Shown here: in pieces, positions 45,856-54,521 of the stretch
Layout: every line of letters starts with the position of its first letter
Numbering within the stretch: the first letter of the stretch is position 1
Origin: Sphingomonas echinoides ATCC 14820
GTDB taxonomy: Bacteria > Pseudomonadota > Alphaproteobacteria > Sphingomonadales > Sphingomonadaceae
DNA length: 64,000 nt
Assembly (NCBI RefSeq): GCF_000241465.1
Contig: NZ_JH584235.1
Span: forward strand, 1,441,792 to 1,505,791
Direction: 5' to 3'
Position numbers and translations under genes: made by a program
Notes under the pieces: generated by a model
Seen by the model: only the letters and a program-made list of their open reading frames with translations
What the model was told of the DNA's origin: nothing
The model's database searches: none

Positions 45856-46935
45856 TTAGGTGGCGGGTGCCAACGCGGCGACCGCCGCCGCATCCGCCTT
45901 TGGCGGCGCATTCTCGAAATCGATCACCACGCGACCTTCGATCTCACCACGATGCATCCGCCCGAACACATCGTTGATGTTCTCCAGCGTATCGGTCGTC
46001 ACCGTCGCGCGCACCTTGCCCGCGGCGGCGAAATCGAGCGATTCCTGCAGATCGAGCCGCGTCCCCACGATCGAGCCGCGCACGGTGATGCCATTGAGCA
46101 CCGTGTCGAAAATCGACATCGGGAATTCGCCCGGCGGCAAACCGTTGAGCGACACCGTGCCGCCGCGCCGCACCATGCCCATCGCCTGTTTGAACGCGAT
46201 CGGGCTGACGGCGGTGACCAGCACGCCCTGCGCGCCGCCAATCTCTTTCTTGATGAAGGCCGCCGGATCGGCGTTACGGGCATTGATCGTCAGGCTCGCC
46301 CCCAATTCCTCGGCCAGCTTCAGCTTGGCGTCGTCAATGTCGACCGCGACGACGTTCAACCCCATCGCCTTGGCATATTGCACGGCCATATGGCCAAGCC
46401 CGCCAATGCCCGAAATCGCCACCCAGTCGCCCGGCTTGGTATCGGTGACTTTCAGGCCCTTATAGACGGTGACGCCGGCACACAGGATGGGCGAGATTTC
46501 GACGAAGCCAATGTTGTCGGGCAAGTGACCGACATAATTGGGATCGGCCAGCACATATTCGGCAAAGCTGCCATTGACCGAATAGCCGGTGTTCTGCTGC
46601 GTCTCGCACAGCGTTTCCCAGCCGCCCAGGCAATGCACGCAATGCCCGCACGCGCTATACAGCCATGGCACGCCGACGCGGTCGCCTTCCTTGACATGGG
46701 TGACGCCGCTGCCGACCGCGACGACATGGCCGACGCCTTCATGCCCGGGAATGAAGGGCGGGTTGGGCTTGACCGGCCAGTCGCCCTCGGCGGCATGAAG
46801 ATCGGTGTGGCACACACCCGTCGCCGCGATCTTGACGAGGATCTGGCCCGGCCCCGGCATCGGCACCGTGACCTCTTCGATCACCAGCGGTTTGCCGAAC
46901 TCGCGGACAACGGCGGCTTTCATGGTCTTTTGCAT
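45856..46935 (-). CDS. adhP: Zinc-dependent alcohol dehydrogenase
   Basis: Medium-chain NAD-dependent alcohol dehydrogenase of 359 residues. Catalytic zinc ligands Cys42 (TGVCHTDLH), His65-Glu66 (IPGHEGVG) and the later Cys in [11 protein letters not shown]; structural zinc ligands Cys96, 99, 102 and 110 ([17 protein letters not shown]); nucleotide site [19 protein letters not shown]. Close to AdhP of E. coli and to propanol-preferring enzymes. It lies 35 bases after the aldehyde dehydrogenase gene in the same direction, so the pair can interconvert alcohol, aldehyde and acid. An FNR-type box lies upstream of the pair, in line with fermentative use. Confidence 0.93.
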   Translation of the reverse strand: MQKTMKAAVVREFGKPLVIEEVTVPMPGPGQILVKIAATGVCHTDLHAAEGDWPVKPNPPFIPGHEGVGHVVAVGSGVTHVKEGDRVGVPWLYSACGHCVHCLGGWETLCETQQNTGYSVNGSFAEYVLADPNYVGHLPDNIGFVEISPILCAGVTVYKGLKVTDTKPGDWVAISGIGGLGHMAVQYAKAMGLNVVAVDIDDAKLKLAEELGASLTINARNADPAAFIKKEIGGAQGVLVTAVSPIAFKQAMGMVRRGGTVSLNGLPPGEFPMSIFDTVLNGITVRGSIVGTRLDLQESLDFAAAGKVRATVTTDTLENINDVFGRMHRGEIEGRVVIDFENAPPKADAAAVAALAPAT

Positions 46936-46970
46936 GATCTGCTTCCTTTCGGGGGAACTCTAGGGGGGCG

Positions 46971-48362
46971 TCAGAACGGGGCGTCGATATCGACGACGTC
47001 GATCAGCTTGTGATTGACGAATTCCTTGAGGCCGAGGCCAAGCAGCTCGCGCCCATAGCCCGAGCGCCGCACGCCACCGAAGGGCAGATCGGCCTTGACC
47101 ATCGTCGGATGGTTGACGAACACCATGCCGGTCGAAATCTTTTTGGCCACCTCGGCACCATGCGCCGGGTCGCCAGTGAAGACCGAACCGCCCAGACCGA
47201 ACGGCGAATCATTGGCGATACGCACCGCGTCATCCTCGTCCTTCGCCCGGAACAGCATCGAGACCGGGCCGAAGAACTCCCAATAGCGCGCCGGATTGTC
47301 CTCACCGATGTCGGTCAGGATCGTCGGGCGCACGAACGCACCGTGATTGGGCGCTTCCGGCCCGACTTCGGTTGCGGTCGCGCCATGTTCGACCGCCTTG
47401 CGGATCATCGCCTTCAGGTCGTCCGCCGCGCTTTGCGACGACAAGGGCGCAAGCGTGGTTTCGGGATCGAACGGATCGCCCATGCGGAGCGCGGCCACAC
47501 CCTTGGTGTAGCCCTCCAGAAACGCATCATAGACCGGATCGACGATAATCATGCGCTTGGACGACACGCACACCTGTCCGCCATTCCAGTGGCGACCGAA
47601 CACCGCCCATTTCGTGGTCTTTTCCAGATCGGCATCGGCCAGCACGACAAAGGCATCGGCACCGCCCAATTCCATCGTGGATTTCTTCAGCGCCTTGCCC
47701 GCCGCTGCGGCGACACTTGCGCCAGCCGCTTCCGAGCCCGTCAGCGCCACGCCCTGCACACGCGGATCGTTGAGGATCAGCTCGATCTGGCTGTGGCCGG
47801 CGTACAGATTGATGAACGCGCCCTTGGGCAACCCCGCCTCCAGCATCACCGCTTCAAAGGCGGCGGCGCTCTGCGGCACGTTGGAGGCGTGCTTCAGCAG
47901 CATCGTGTTGCCCGCCGAAAGCTGCGGCGCGATGATACGCGCGATCTGATAATATGGGAAATTCCACGGCTCGACGCACAGCAACACGCCCAGCGGCTCG
48001 CACACCAGCATCGCCTCGCCCTCGGCCGGATCGGCAACGGGGAGCCGCTCGGGCTGCAACAGCGCCTCGGCATGGTGCGCATAATAGTCGAAAATCGCGG
48101 CGGACAATTCGACCTCGGCCTTCGCCTCGCTCAGCAACTTGCCCATTTCCAGCGTCAGCAGCGCGGCCATCGACGCGCTGTCGCGCCGCAGGATCGTTGC
48201 CGCATTGGTCATGATCTGCGCGCGTTCGGCAAAACCCGTTTCGCGCCACGACAGGAACGCCGCATGCGCCGCGCCGATCGCTTCGACGATCTGTGCATCG
48301 GTCGCAGTCGGGAAGGTCTTGAGGGTTTCGCCGGTAAACGGATTGGTCGTTGCAAATGGCAT
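46971..48362 (-). CDS. NAD(P)-dependent aldehyde dehydrogenase (succinate-semialdehyde dehydrogenase-like)
   Basis: ALDH-superfamily enzyme of 463 residues. Visible: EPWNFPYYQIARIIAPQLSAGN, VALTGSEAAGASVAAAAGK (cofactor site), the general-base Glu in MELGGADAFVV, catalytic Cys265 in WNGGQVCVSSKR, and the C-terminal EFFGPVSMLFRAKDEDDAVRIAN. The protein is of the short SSADH (GabD/Sad) type, but ligands for a carboxylate substrate cannot be confirmed by eye. Start at ATG 48362 because MPFATTNPFTGE is the family N-terminus. First gene of a pair with adhP. Confidence 0.9.
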   Translation of the reverse strand: MPFATTNPFTGETLKTFPTATDAQIVEAIGAAHAAFLSWRETGFAERAQIMTNAATILRRDSASMAALLTLEMGKLLSEAKAEVELSAAIFDYYAHHAEALLQPERLPVADPAEGEAMLVCEPLGVLLCVEPWNFPYYQIARIIAPQLSAGNTMLLKHASNVPQSAAAFEAVMLEAGLPKGAFINLYAGHSQIELILNDPRVQGVALTGSEAAGASVAAAAGKALKKSTMELGGADAFVVLADADLEKTTKWAVFGRHWNGGQVCVSSKRMIIVDPVYDAFLEGYTKGVAALRMGDPFDPETTLAPLSSQSAADDLKAMIRKAVEHGATATEVGPEAPNHGAFVRPTILTDIGEDNPARYWEFFGPVSMLFRAKDEDDAVRIANDSPFGLGGSVFTGDPAHGAEVAKKISTGMVFVNHPTMVKADLPFGGVRRSGYGRELLGLGLKEFVNHKLIDVVDIDAPF

Positions 48363-48472
48363 GGGATGTCCTCTGATCGCTGGAAGCGTCGGCCCGCGAG
48401 GGCGCACAGATCGGCCAGCCAACACATTTCGAATATTGGGATTTTTACCTAGAAGCGGCGCTCCCCCACGAT

Positions 48473-48486
48473 TTGATAGCGGTCAA
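48473..48486. promoter_or_regulatory. FNR-type box between the aldehyde dehydrogenase and hydroxylase genes
   Basis: TTGAT-AGCG-GTCAA, nine of ten consensus positions, in the divergent intergenic region. For the minus-strand aldehyde dehydrogenase/adhP pair a TAAAAA -10-like element (48447-48442) is well placed, with a start site near 48435. For the plus-strand hydroxylase the centre is 70 bases from its GTG, also compatible with activation. Confidence 0.65.
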
Positions 48487-48549
48487 ACGCCCGTGCCTGC
48501 CCCGCCGCTATCGCTCGAATGCAATCGGAATGATCGGGCGAGACATCGA

Positions 48550-49329
48550 GTGAACACCGCACGCACGGGCCACAACGGCACCTTCTGGACACGGTCGCAT
48601 TATCTGGACCGGATGACCTTCCGCGAGTTGGTGGTCGCCTATTTTCAGCATTATACCATCATCGCCTATCTGGCACTGACCGCGCTTTCGATCGGCGTGT
48701 TCGTGTGGCACCCCGCCGCCGCGTTACCCACGGTCGCGACGGTCGCGCTGATTCTGTTTGCCTATCCGTTGATCTGGTATGTGCTGCACCGCTGGGTGTT
48801 GCATTGCCACTGGATGTTCAAGGTGCCGTTGCTGGCCTCGACCTGGAAACGGATCCACTATGACCATCATGTCGACCCCAATCATCTGGAGGTGCTGTTC
48901 GGCGCGCTCTACACCACGTTGCCGACACTGCTCGTCGTCGCCGCCTTGCCCGGCTATCTGATCGGCGGCATTGGCGGCGCGGCGGCGGGGTTCGCCACCG
49001 GGCTGCTATGCACCTGTTTCTACGAGTTTTTCCACTGCATCCAGCACCTCGCCTACAAGCCCCGGATCAAATGGCTGGCGACGATGAAGGTGCGTCACGT
49101 CGAACATCATTTCCACGATGAGGACGGCAATTTCGGCATCACCAACTTTCTGTGGGATCGCCTGTTCGGCACGCTCTATTCCCGCGCAGACCGCCCCGCG
49201 AAGAGCCCGACCGTCTTCAACCTCGGCTATACCGAGGAGGTTGCCCGGCGCTATCCGTGGGTCGCGCGGCTGTCGGGCGGCGTCGCGGTTGGCCATCCGC
49301 GCCGCCGGACACCCAATAAGCAGGTATAG
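48550..49329 (+). CDS. Fatty acid hydroxylase / sterol desaturase superfamily protein
   Basis: Integral membrane di-iron protein of about 259 residues. Four helices frame the histidine clusters: LHRWVLHCH, HYDHHVDPNH, HCIQHLAYK and HVEHHFHDEDGNFG, giving the eight-histidine di-iron site of the family. The active group hydroxylates or desaturates a lipid; substrate unknown (a 2-hydroxylated fatty acid of sphingolipids or lipid A would be reasonable in a sphingomonad, as an inference). GTG 48550 is the best start by frame; ATG 48613 would remove 21 residues that look conserved (TGHNGTFWTRSHYLDRM). Confidence 0.82.
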   Translation: MNTARTGHNGTFWTRSHYLDRMTFRELVVAYFQHYTIIAYLALTALSIGVFVWHPAAALPTVATVALILFAYPLIWYVLHRWVLHCHWMFKVPLLASTWKRIHYDHHVDPNHLEVLFGALYTTLPTLLVVAALPGYLIGGIGGAAAGFATGLLCTCFYEFFHCIQHLAYKPRIKWLATMKVRHVEHHFHDEDGNFGITNFLWDRLFGTLYSRADRPAKSPTVFNLGYTEEVARRYPWVARLSGGVAVGHPRRRTPNKQV

Positions 49330-49344
49330 CCTACAGCCCCGTCG

Positions 49345-50904
49345 TCAGGCCGGCCCCTCCAAGGCCTGCACGGCGCGCGCGACGGTTTCCAGCGCACCGT
49401 CCGCCGCAACGTGGTGCCAGTCGCCGAGCGGGCCGACCGCATCCGCCGCCTGATTGCGCACAACGGCGGCATTGGCGTCCGACGCGTCATCGCGCCGCCC
49501 CGCGACCCGCGCCAGGCGGTGATCGATCTCAGCCTCCAGCCAGATGCCGGTAAACACAACCCGGCCACGCCGGGCGACGATCTCGATCGCATCGCGCTGG
49601 TCGCGCGAAGCGAAGGTTGCATCGACGATGACAGCACTCCCCTGCGCCAGCGCGGCGGCCGCCAGCCGATCGAGCGAACGATAGACCTGCTCCGTCACAT
49701 CGGGCGCATAATAGGCTGGCGGCAGCGCTTGTTCGGGCATGGCACCGACGCTGCGTTTTCGCAGCACATCGGTGCGCAGGATGCGGGCACCGGGCGGCTG
49801 CCCCACATCCCCGCCCAGATTGCGCGCGACACTCGACTTTCCGGTCCCCGACAGCCCGCCAATCGCGACCAGCCGAGGCGGCATCGGCGTGATCAGATCG
49901 GCCGCCAGGGCGCAATAGTCCTTCGCCTCGCGCTCCAGCGCGCCATCCCCCGCCGCCTGCGCGCTGCGAGTCGCCGCGACGTGCGCCCGAATCACCGCGC
50001 GCGTGGCCAGGAAAAGCGGCAAGAGCGCAAGCCCACCCTCATCTTCCGGTGAAAGATCGAGATAGCGGTTGAACACGATGTTCGCCGCGCGCCGCAGCCC
50101 CCGCCGCCACAAATCCATCACCAGAAAGGCGAGATCGTAGAGGACATCGGTGGTGGCGAGTTCGGCATCAAATTCGAGGCAGTCGAACAGCGTCGGCTCG
50201 CCATCGATCACCGCAATATTGGCGAGGTGCAAATCGCCATGCCCATGCCGCACCCGCCCCGCCGCTGCGCGCGCATCGAGCAAGGGCGCAAGCGCCGTCA
50301 CTCGCCCCCGCAAATCACGGTCTAGCTGGGCGAACTGCGCACCGTCGAGAATCTTTGGGAATTGCCCCAGCCGATCGAGCGCGGCTTCGACGACGGTGCG
50401 AAAATCGTCTGCGGCGGTCCCCGTTCGAACGATCGGTTCGGTCGCGTGGAAACGCTGAACGCGATCCGCCAGCCGCAGCAGCAGCGCATCGTCGATCTGC
50501 CCGCCCGCCGCCATCTCATCGAGCAGCGCGCCATCGGGAAAGCGGGTCATTTCAAGCAGCCAGTCGACCGTTTCGCCCGCCCCGCCGATCGACAACCGTC
50601 CGGTCCTGCCGCGACGGATCGGGTGGACCGCGCGATAGAGCGTTGGCGCGGTGCGGCGGTTTAGCGAAAGCTCCGCCGCCAGCGCGATGCCGCGCAGGGC
50701 TGGCGTCGAAAAATCGAGATAGGGCAAGCGCACCGCGCGCTTCAGCTTCCACGCCCGATCGGGGCACAGGAACACCACGGCAGCATGGGTGTCGATCCGG
50801 CGAGGCGGGCTTTTGAGACCGAAAGCCGCGCCGGATTCGAGAAACGCGAGGATCTCCGTCTGCGCGCCCGGCGCGGGCTCTGAAAAGGGCGAGGACGTCA
50901 TCAT
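49345..50904 (-). CDS. Fusion of aminoglycoside-phosphotransferase-like and ATP-binding kinase domains
   Basis: A 519-residue two-domain protein. Residues 20-330 are APH/choline-kinase-like, with RHGHGDLHLANIAVIDGEP (catalytic loop) and LFDCLEFDAELATTDVLYDLAFL (metal-binding Asp). Residues 340-519 form a P-loop kinase with Walker A AIGGLSGTGKSSVARNLG. The same two-domain layout is known from the DosR-regulated Rv2004c of Mycobacterium tuberculosis, next to a universal stress protein gene, as here. Despite the name it is not evidence for antibiotic resistance; the substrate is unknown. Downstream of usp and ldt genes in the same direction. Confidence 0.88.
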   Translation of the reverse strand: MMTSSPFSEPAPGAQTEILAFLESGAAFGLKSPPRRIDTHAAVVFLCPDRAWKLKRAVRLPYLDFSTPALRGIALAAELSLNRRTAPTLYRAVHPIRRGRTGRLSIGGAGETVDWLLEMTRFPDGALLDEMAAGGQIDDALLLRLADRVQRFHATEPIVRTGTAADDFRTVVEAALDRLGQFPKILDGAQFAQLDRDLRGRVTALAPLLDARAAAGRVRHGHGDLHLANIAVIDGEPTLFDCLEFDAELATTDVLYDLAFLVMDLWRRGLRRAANIVFNRYLDLSPEDEGGLALLPLFLATRAVIRAHVAATRSAQAAGDGALEREAKDYCALAADLITPMPPRLVAIGGLSGTGKSSVARNLGGDVGQPPGARILRTDVLRKRSVGAMPEQALPPAYYAPDVTEQVYRSLDRLAAAALAQGSAVIVDATFASRDQRDAIEIVARRGRVVFTGIWLEAEIDHRLARVAGRRDDASDANAAVVRNQAADAVGPLGDWHHVAADGALETVARAVQALEGPA

Positions 50905-50980
50905 CGCCGAAAGGGTAGCAGCGACGCCGGCTCACTCTATCGGGAAGATTACGTGGATCGATACCCAGAATGAGAACAAC

Positions 50981-52153
50981 TCAAAATGCTTTCGAGATTG
51001 CGGCGTCGCGCCCGTAAACGTCGTCAAGATACGCCACGCCGCCCACCGCTGTCGGATCGGCCACTGCGGTGAAATAGACGATGTAGACCGGCACCGGCCG
51101 ATCGAGCGCAAAGGTGTGATTGGTGCGCTGCGCCAGATATTGATCGAAGCTGCGTGCGCTCGCCGGTGCGAGCAGCGTGCGCGCCAGCACATCGGGATGT
51201 TCGGTGCGCACGCAGCCATGCGAAAAGGCACGCCGCTCCTGCTCGAACAGGCCCCGGGACGGCGTGTCATGCAGGAAGATGCTATAGGCGTTGGGCATCT
51301 CGATCTTGACCTGGCCGAGCGCGTTGAGCGGCCCGGGCCGCTGCCGCACCTGCAACCGCCCTCCCGCCGCGCGCGTCGCGACATAGCCAAGCCGTGCGGC
51401 CTGGGCCGGGCGATTGCGCACCATCGCGCCGACGCTTTCGGAGACGATGCTGCTCGGCACAGTCCACCACGGATTGGCGGTGACCCCGGTCACCAGCGCG
51501 GCAAATACCGGCGTTGGCGTGGTCGGCTTGCCAACGATGATGCGGTGGCTTTGCAGGATGTGATCGCCCTCGATCAGGTCGAGCCGATAGGCCGCCGGAT
51601 TGACCCAGAGATAATGGGCACCAAGCGCGCGCGGCAACCAGCGCCAGCGTTCGAGGTTGATCTTAAGCGTCGTGCAATGCGCGGGGGTATCGCACGTCGG
51701 CAGCGCGGCGCGCAGAGCGGCATAGCCCGACGACCGCGGCAGCAGCGCTTGCAACGCGCCCGCGACATCATGCCGCGCCAGCGCCTCGCGCAACCACAGG
51801 TCGAGATCAATCGGATCGCGCGCGATCTCCCATCCCGTGCGCGCGTCAGCCGATGCCGCGCCTTCGGCATAATCATGCGCGAGCAGCAGTGCGGCGCGAC
51901 TGGCCTGCGCCTCCAGGTCCGGCGCGCGCTGGTCGATCGCGCGTTGCAACGCCGCCGCGCCATAGCGCTCCGGGGTAAGCCCTTCCTGCGCCGACCGACC
52001 GATTTCCTGGACGAGCGCGGCAAGATCGCTGGGAGACCAGCGCGGTGCCTGGGCCGCGACCTGAGGCACCACCGGCTGTTGGGGCGCAGCCGCAGCAACC
52101 GAGGCGCTCGCCGCGACCGAAAGGGCCGCAGCGAGGCGGACGAACACGGACAT
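50981..52153 (-). CDS. L,D-transpeptidase (YkuD domain), exported
   Basis: Exported enzyme of 390 residues that makes 3-3 peptidoglycan cross-links or attaches lipoproteins. Signal peptide VRLAAALSVAASASVAAAA; a helical peptidoglycan-binding/scaffold part at about 40-190; the catalytic YkuD domain near 195-350 with IFLHDTPSRGLFEQERRAF and SHGCVR, where Cys314 is the nucleophile. Resembles the large YcbB/LdtD group. ATG 52153 is 12 bases after the universal stress gene; TTG 52159 is in frame. Expression with stress genes fits a role in wall remodelling on growth arrest (inference). Confidence 0.9.
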   Translation of the reverse strand: MSVFVRLAAALSVAASASVAAAAPQQPVVPQVAAQAPRWSPSDLAALVQEIGRSAQEGLTPERYGAAALQRAIDQRAPDLEAQASRAALLLAHDYAEGAASADARTGWEIARDPIDLDLWLREALARHDVAGALQALLPRSSGYAALRAALPTCDTPAHCTTLKINLERWRWLPRALGAHYLWVNPAAYRLDLIEGDHILQSHRIIVGKPTTPTPVFAALVTGVTANPWWTVPSSIVSESVGAMVRNRPAQAARLGYVATRAAGGRLQVRQRPGPLNALGQVKIEMPNAYSIFLHDTPSRGLFEQERRAFSHGCVRTEHPDVLARTLLAPASARSFDQYLAQRTNHTFALDRPVPVYIVYFTAVADPTAVGGVAYLDDVYGRDAAISKAF

Positions 52154-52165
52154 GTCCAAGATCGT

Positions 52166-52969
52166 TCAGTGCGCCAGGAAGATCGGCACGGGGCTTTTGG
52201 TCAACATCATCCTGGTAACTCCACCAAACAGGGCCTCGGCAACGCGCGCATGACCGAAGCCGCCCATCACCACATAGCCGAAATGCCCGCTCGACACGCG
52301 TGCAAACAGCGCGTCGCCAACCTTTTCCCCGGCAAGGACGACATGGTCGATCTCTGCATGAATATCGTAGCGCGAGAGATAGGCTGCAGCCGCTTCGGCG
52401 GGGAGGCGATCGGATTCGTCGCCGATCGCGATGATCGTCACTTGCTGGGCATGGCGCAGCAGCGGCACCGCCGCCCGCACGGCCGCCCCGGACGAGGCCG
52501 AGCCATCCCAGGCGATCAGCGCCCGGTCAAGGTCAAGCCGAACCAGATCCTCCGGCACGGCAAGCACGGGCGTGCGCCCCTTGACCACCAGATCGCCCGC
52601 CAGCGCCCGCATGTCGGGCACCGGGCACGCCTCCAGCTGGCGATTGACGACGATAAGGTCGGCAAGCGCCGATTCATCGCGCAGGCACGGTGCCACTTCG
52701 CCGCACGCATCGCGCCAATCCCAGCTCACATCCTCATGAACCAGCCGCGCCTCCAATTTGGCGCGGTTGGTGGTTTCGCGCTGCTTTTCCTCTTGCAGCA
52801 ACATCCCGAAACCGGCGTCGCCTAGCGCGTCCGAGACCACCATGGCGGGCATGATCGTCACGTCAAGGCACACCAAATGCCCTTCCAACGTGCGCGTCAG
52901 GTCGAGCGCGGCCTGAAACCGCGCTTCCTGGCCGCCATCATCATGCACCAGCAGCAATATCGTCTTCAT
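52166..52969 (-). CDS. Universal stress protein family
   Basis: A 267-residue tandem Usp protein. Two UspA-like halves: MKTILLLVHDDGGQEARFQAAL and then RLDLDRALIAWDGSASSGAAVRAAVP, the second ending with FGYVVMGGFGHARVAEALFGGVTRMML, which matches the ATP-binding G-x2-G-x9-G(S/T) type signature only in part. Usp proteins support survival under growth arrest, low oxygen and redox stress. The ATG follows GGAGGCGGGC, a strong ribosome binding site. First gene of usp-ldt-APH/kinase. Confidence 0.88.
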   Translation of the reverse strand: MKTILLLVHDDGGQEARFQAALDLTRTLEGHLVCLDVTIMPAMVVSDALGDAGFGMLLQEEKQRETTNRAKLEARLVHEDVSWDWRDACGEVAPCLRDESALADLIVVNRQLEACPVPDMRALAGDLVVKGRTPVLAVPEDLVRLDLDRALIAWDGSASSGAAVRAAVPLLRHAQQVTIIAIGDESDRLPAEAAAAYLSRYDIHAEIDHVVLAGEKVGDALFARVSSGHFGYVVMGGFGHARVAEALFGGVTRMMLTKSPVPIFLAH

Positions 52970-53089
52970 GCCCGCCTCCGAAGGTCTCTTGGTCTGCGGG
53001 CACGGTAACGGGCGCAGCCAGCACGCGGCATTGGGACTAATACGCAGACGGTGCCATTCCATCGCGCATGGCAGGCTTGAAGGGTGGGA

Positions 53090-54196
53090 TCAGCCGCCGT
53101 GCAGCACGTCGCGGAAGCGACGGGGTTGCGAGCGCAGATACTGATTCGGTGCCCGCACCTGCGCGCCCAGTTCCGCCGCCGCATGCCACGGCCAGCGCGG
53201 ATCGTACAAAATCGCACGCGCCAGCGCGACCATATCGGCGTCGCCCGTGCCGACAATCGCTTCTGCCTGTTCCGGCTCGGTAATCAGCCCGACCGCGACC
53301 ACCGGCATTGCCGTCGCCTGTTTCACCGCGCGCGCCAGCGGCACCTGATAGCCCGGGCCGACCGGAATATCCTGGCGCGGATCGAGCCCGCCGCTTGAGA
53401 CATGGATCGCCGAACAGCCGCGCTGTTCCAGCGCCTGCGCAAAGGCGATGGTCTGGTCGATATCCCAGCCGCCTTCCACCCAATCGGTGCCCGAAACGCG
53501 CATCGTCACCGCCTTTTCCGCGGCAAAGGCACTGCGCAAGGCATCGAACACCTCGAGCGGAAAGCGCATCCGGTTTTCGAGGCTGCCGCCATACTCGTCG
53601 TCGCGCCGGTTCGACAGCGGGGAGAGGAACTGATGGAGCAAATAGCCGTGCGCGCCGTGCAACTGCACCGCATCGATACCCAGCCGATCGGCCCGGCGCG
53701 CGGCCGCCGCAAACGCCGCGCGCACTCGATCGAGTCCGCTGCGATCGAGCGCGACCGGCGGGGTGTCGCTTTCGGCAAACCCCAGCGCCGACGGTGCTAC
53801 CGTCTGCCACCCATTGTGGTCCGAAACCGGAAGTTGCGCCCCGCCCCGCCACGGCAGGTTCGTCGAGGCCTTGCGCCCGGCATGGCCGAGCTGGATCGCG
53901 ATCGGCATGTCCGAATGTCGCCGGAGGCTTTCCAATACCCGCGCCATCGCCGCCTCGGTCGCATCGTCATACAGCCCAACATCGCCGTAGGTGATCCGCC
54001 CCTCGGGCTCGACTGCGCTCGCCTCGATCGTCAGCAAACCAGCGCCCGACAGCGCCAGATGGCCGAGATGGATCACATGCCAGTCGGTCATGCAGCCATC
54101 GACCGCCGAATATTGGCACATCGGCGCGATTACGATGCGGTTGGCCAGTGTCAGATGCCCCAGCGACAGCGGCTCGAAAAGTTTGGGACCAGTCAT
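53090..54196 (-). CDS. NADH:flavin oxidoreductase, old yellow enzyme family (YqjM-like)
   Basis: FMN-binding TIM-barrel ene-reductase of 368 residues. [28 protein letters not shown] at the N-terminus carries the Cys of the thermophilic-like YqjM class; [10 protein letters not shown] gives FMN-binding residues, [30 protein letters not shown] is the family signature with the catalytic His pair, and [16 protein letters not shown]-type residues close the barrel. Reduces activated C=C bonds of electrophiles such as quinones, enals or nitro compounds. Lies 22 bases after the UBP zinc-finger gene, with AGGA upstream of the ATG at 54196. Confidence 0.93.
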   Translation of the reverse strand: [368 protein letters not shown]

Positions 54197-54218
54197 CAGA
54201 CGTCTTCCTGTGTTCGGC

Positions 54219-54521
54219 TCAATAATAACGCGGGATCGGGCCCCATTGCGGCGTCTGATCGGGCAAGTCGATTTCCTCTTCATCGACATAGCACCAGCCC
54301 CAGCCCTCGGGTGGGTCATAGCCTTCGATGATCGGATGCTGGGTCGCGTGGAAATGCGCGGTCGCGTGGCGATGCGGCGACTGGTCACAACAACCGACAT
54401 GCCCGCACGCCCGACACAGACGCAAGTGCAGCCAGACGCTGCCGATTTTGAGGCACTCCTCGCACCCGCGCGCGCTGGGCGTAACCTCGTTGATCGTGAT
54501 GCTATGGCGACAGGTTGTCAT
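54219..54521 (-). CDS. UBP-type zinc finger protein
   Basis: A 100-residue protein consisting almost only of a zf-UBP domain: CEECLKIGSVWLHLRLCRACGHVGCC followed by HRHATAHFHATQHPII, with the Cys and His residues that bind zinc in eukaryotic ubiquitin-specific proteases and HDAC6. The C-terminus is acidic (YVDEEEIDLPDQTP). Bacterial copies are small free-standing proteins of unknown function. It overlaps the thioredoxin-reductase-like gene by four bases (ATGA), so the two proteins are made together. Confidence 0.88.
   Translation of the reverse strand: MTTCRHSITINEVTPSARGCEECLKIGSVWLHLRLCRACGHVGCCDQSPHRHATAHFHATQHPIIEGYDPPEGWGWCYVDEEEIDLPDQTPQWGPIPRYY

Noticed and set aside
49345..50904. Antibiotic-resistance gene (aminoglycoside phosphotransferase)
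   Set aside because: The APH-like domain is fused to a P-loop kinase and sits with stress genes; this layout matches Rv2004c-type proteins, not known resistance enzymes.
53078..53096. FNR-like TTGA...ATCA spacing near the end of the old yellow enzyme gene
   Set aside because: The half-sites are two bases too far apart for an FNR dimer and lie at the 3' end of the gene.
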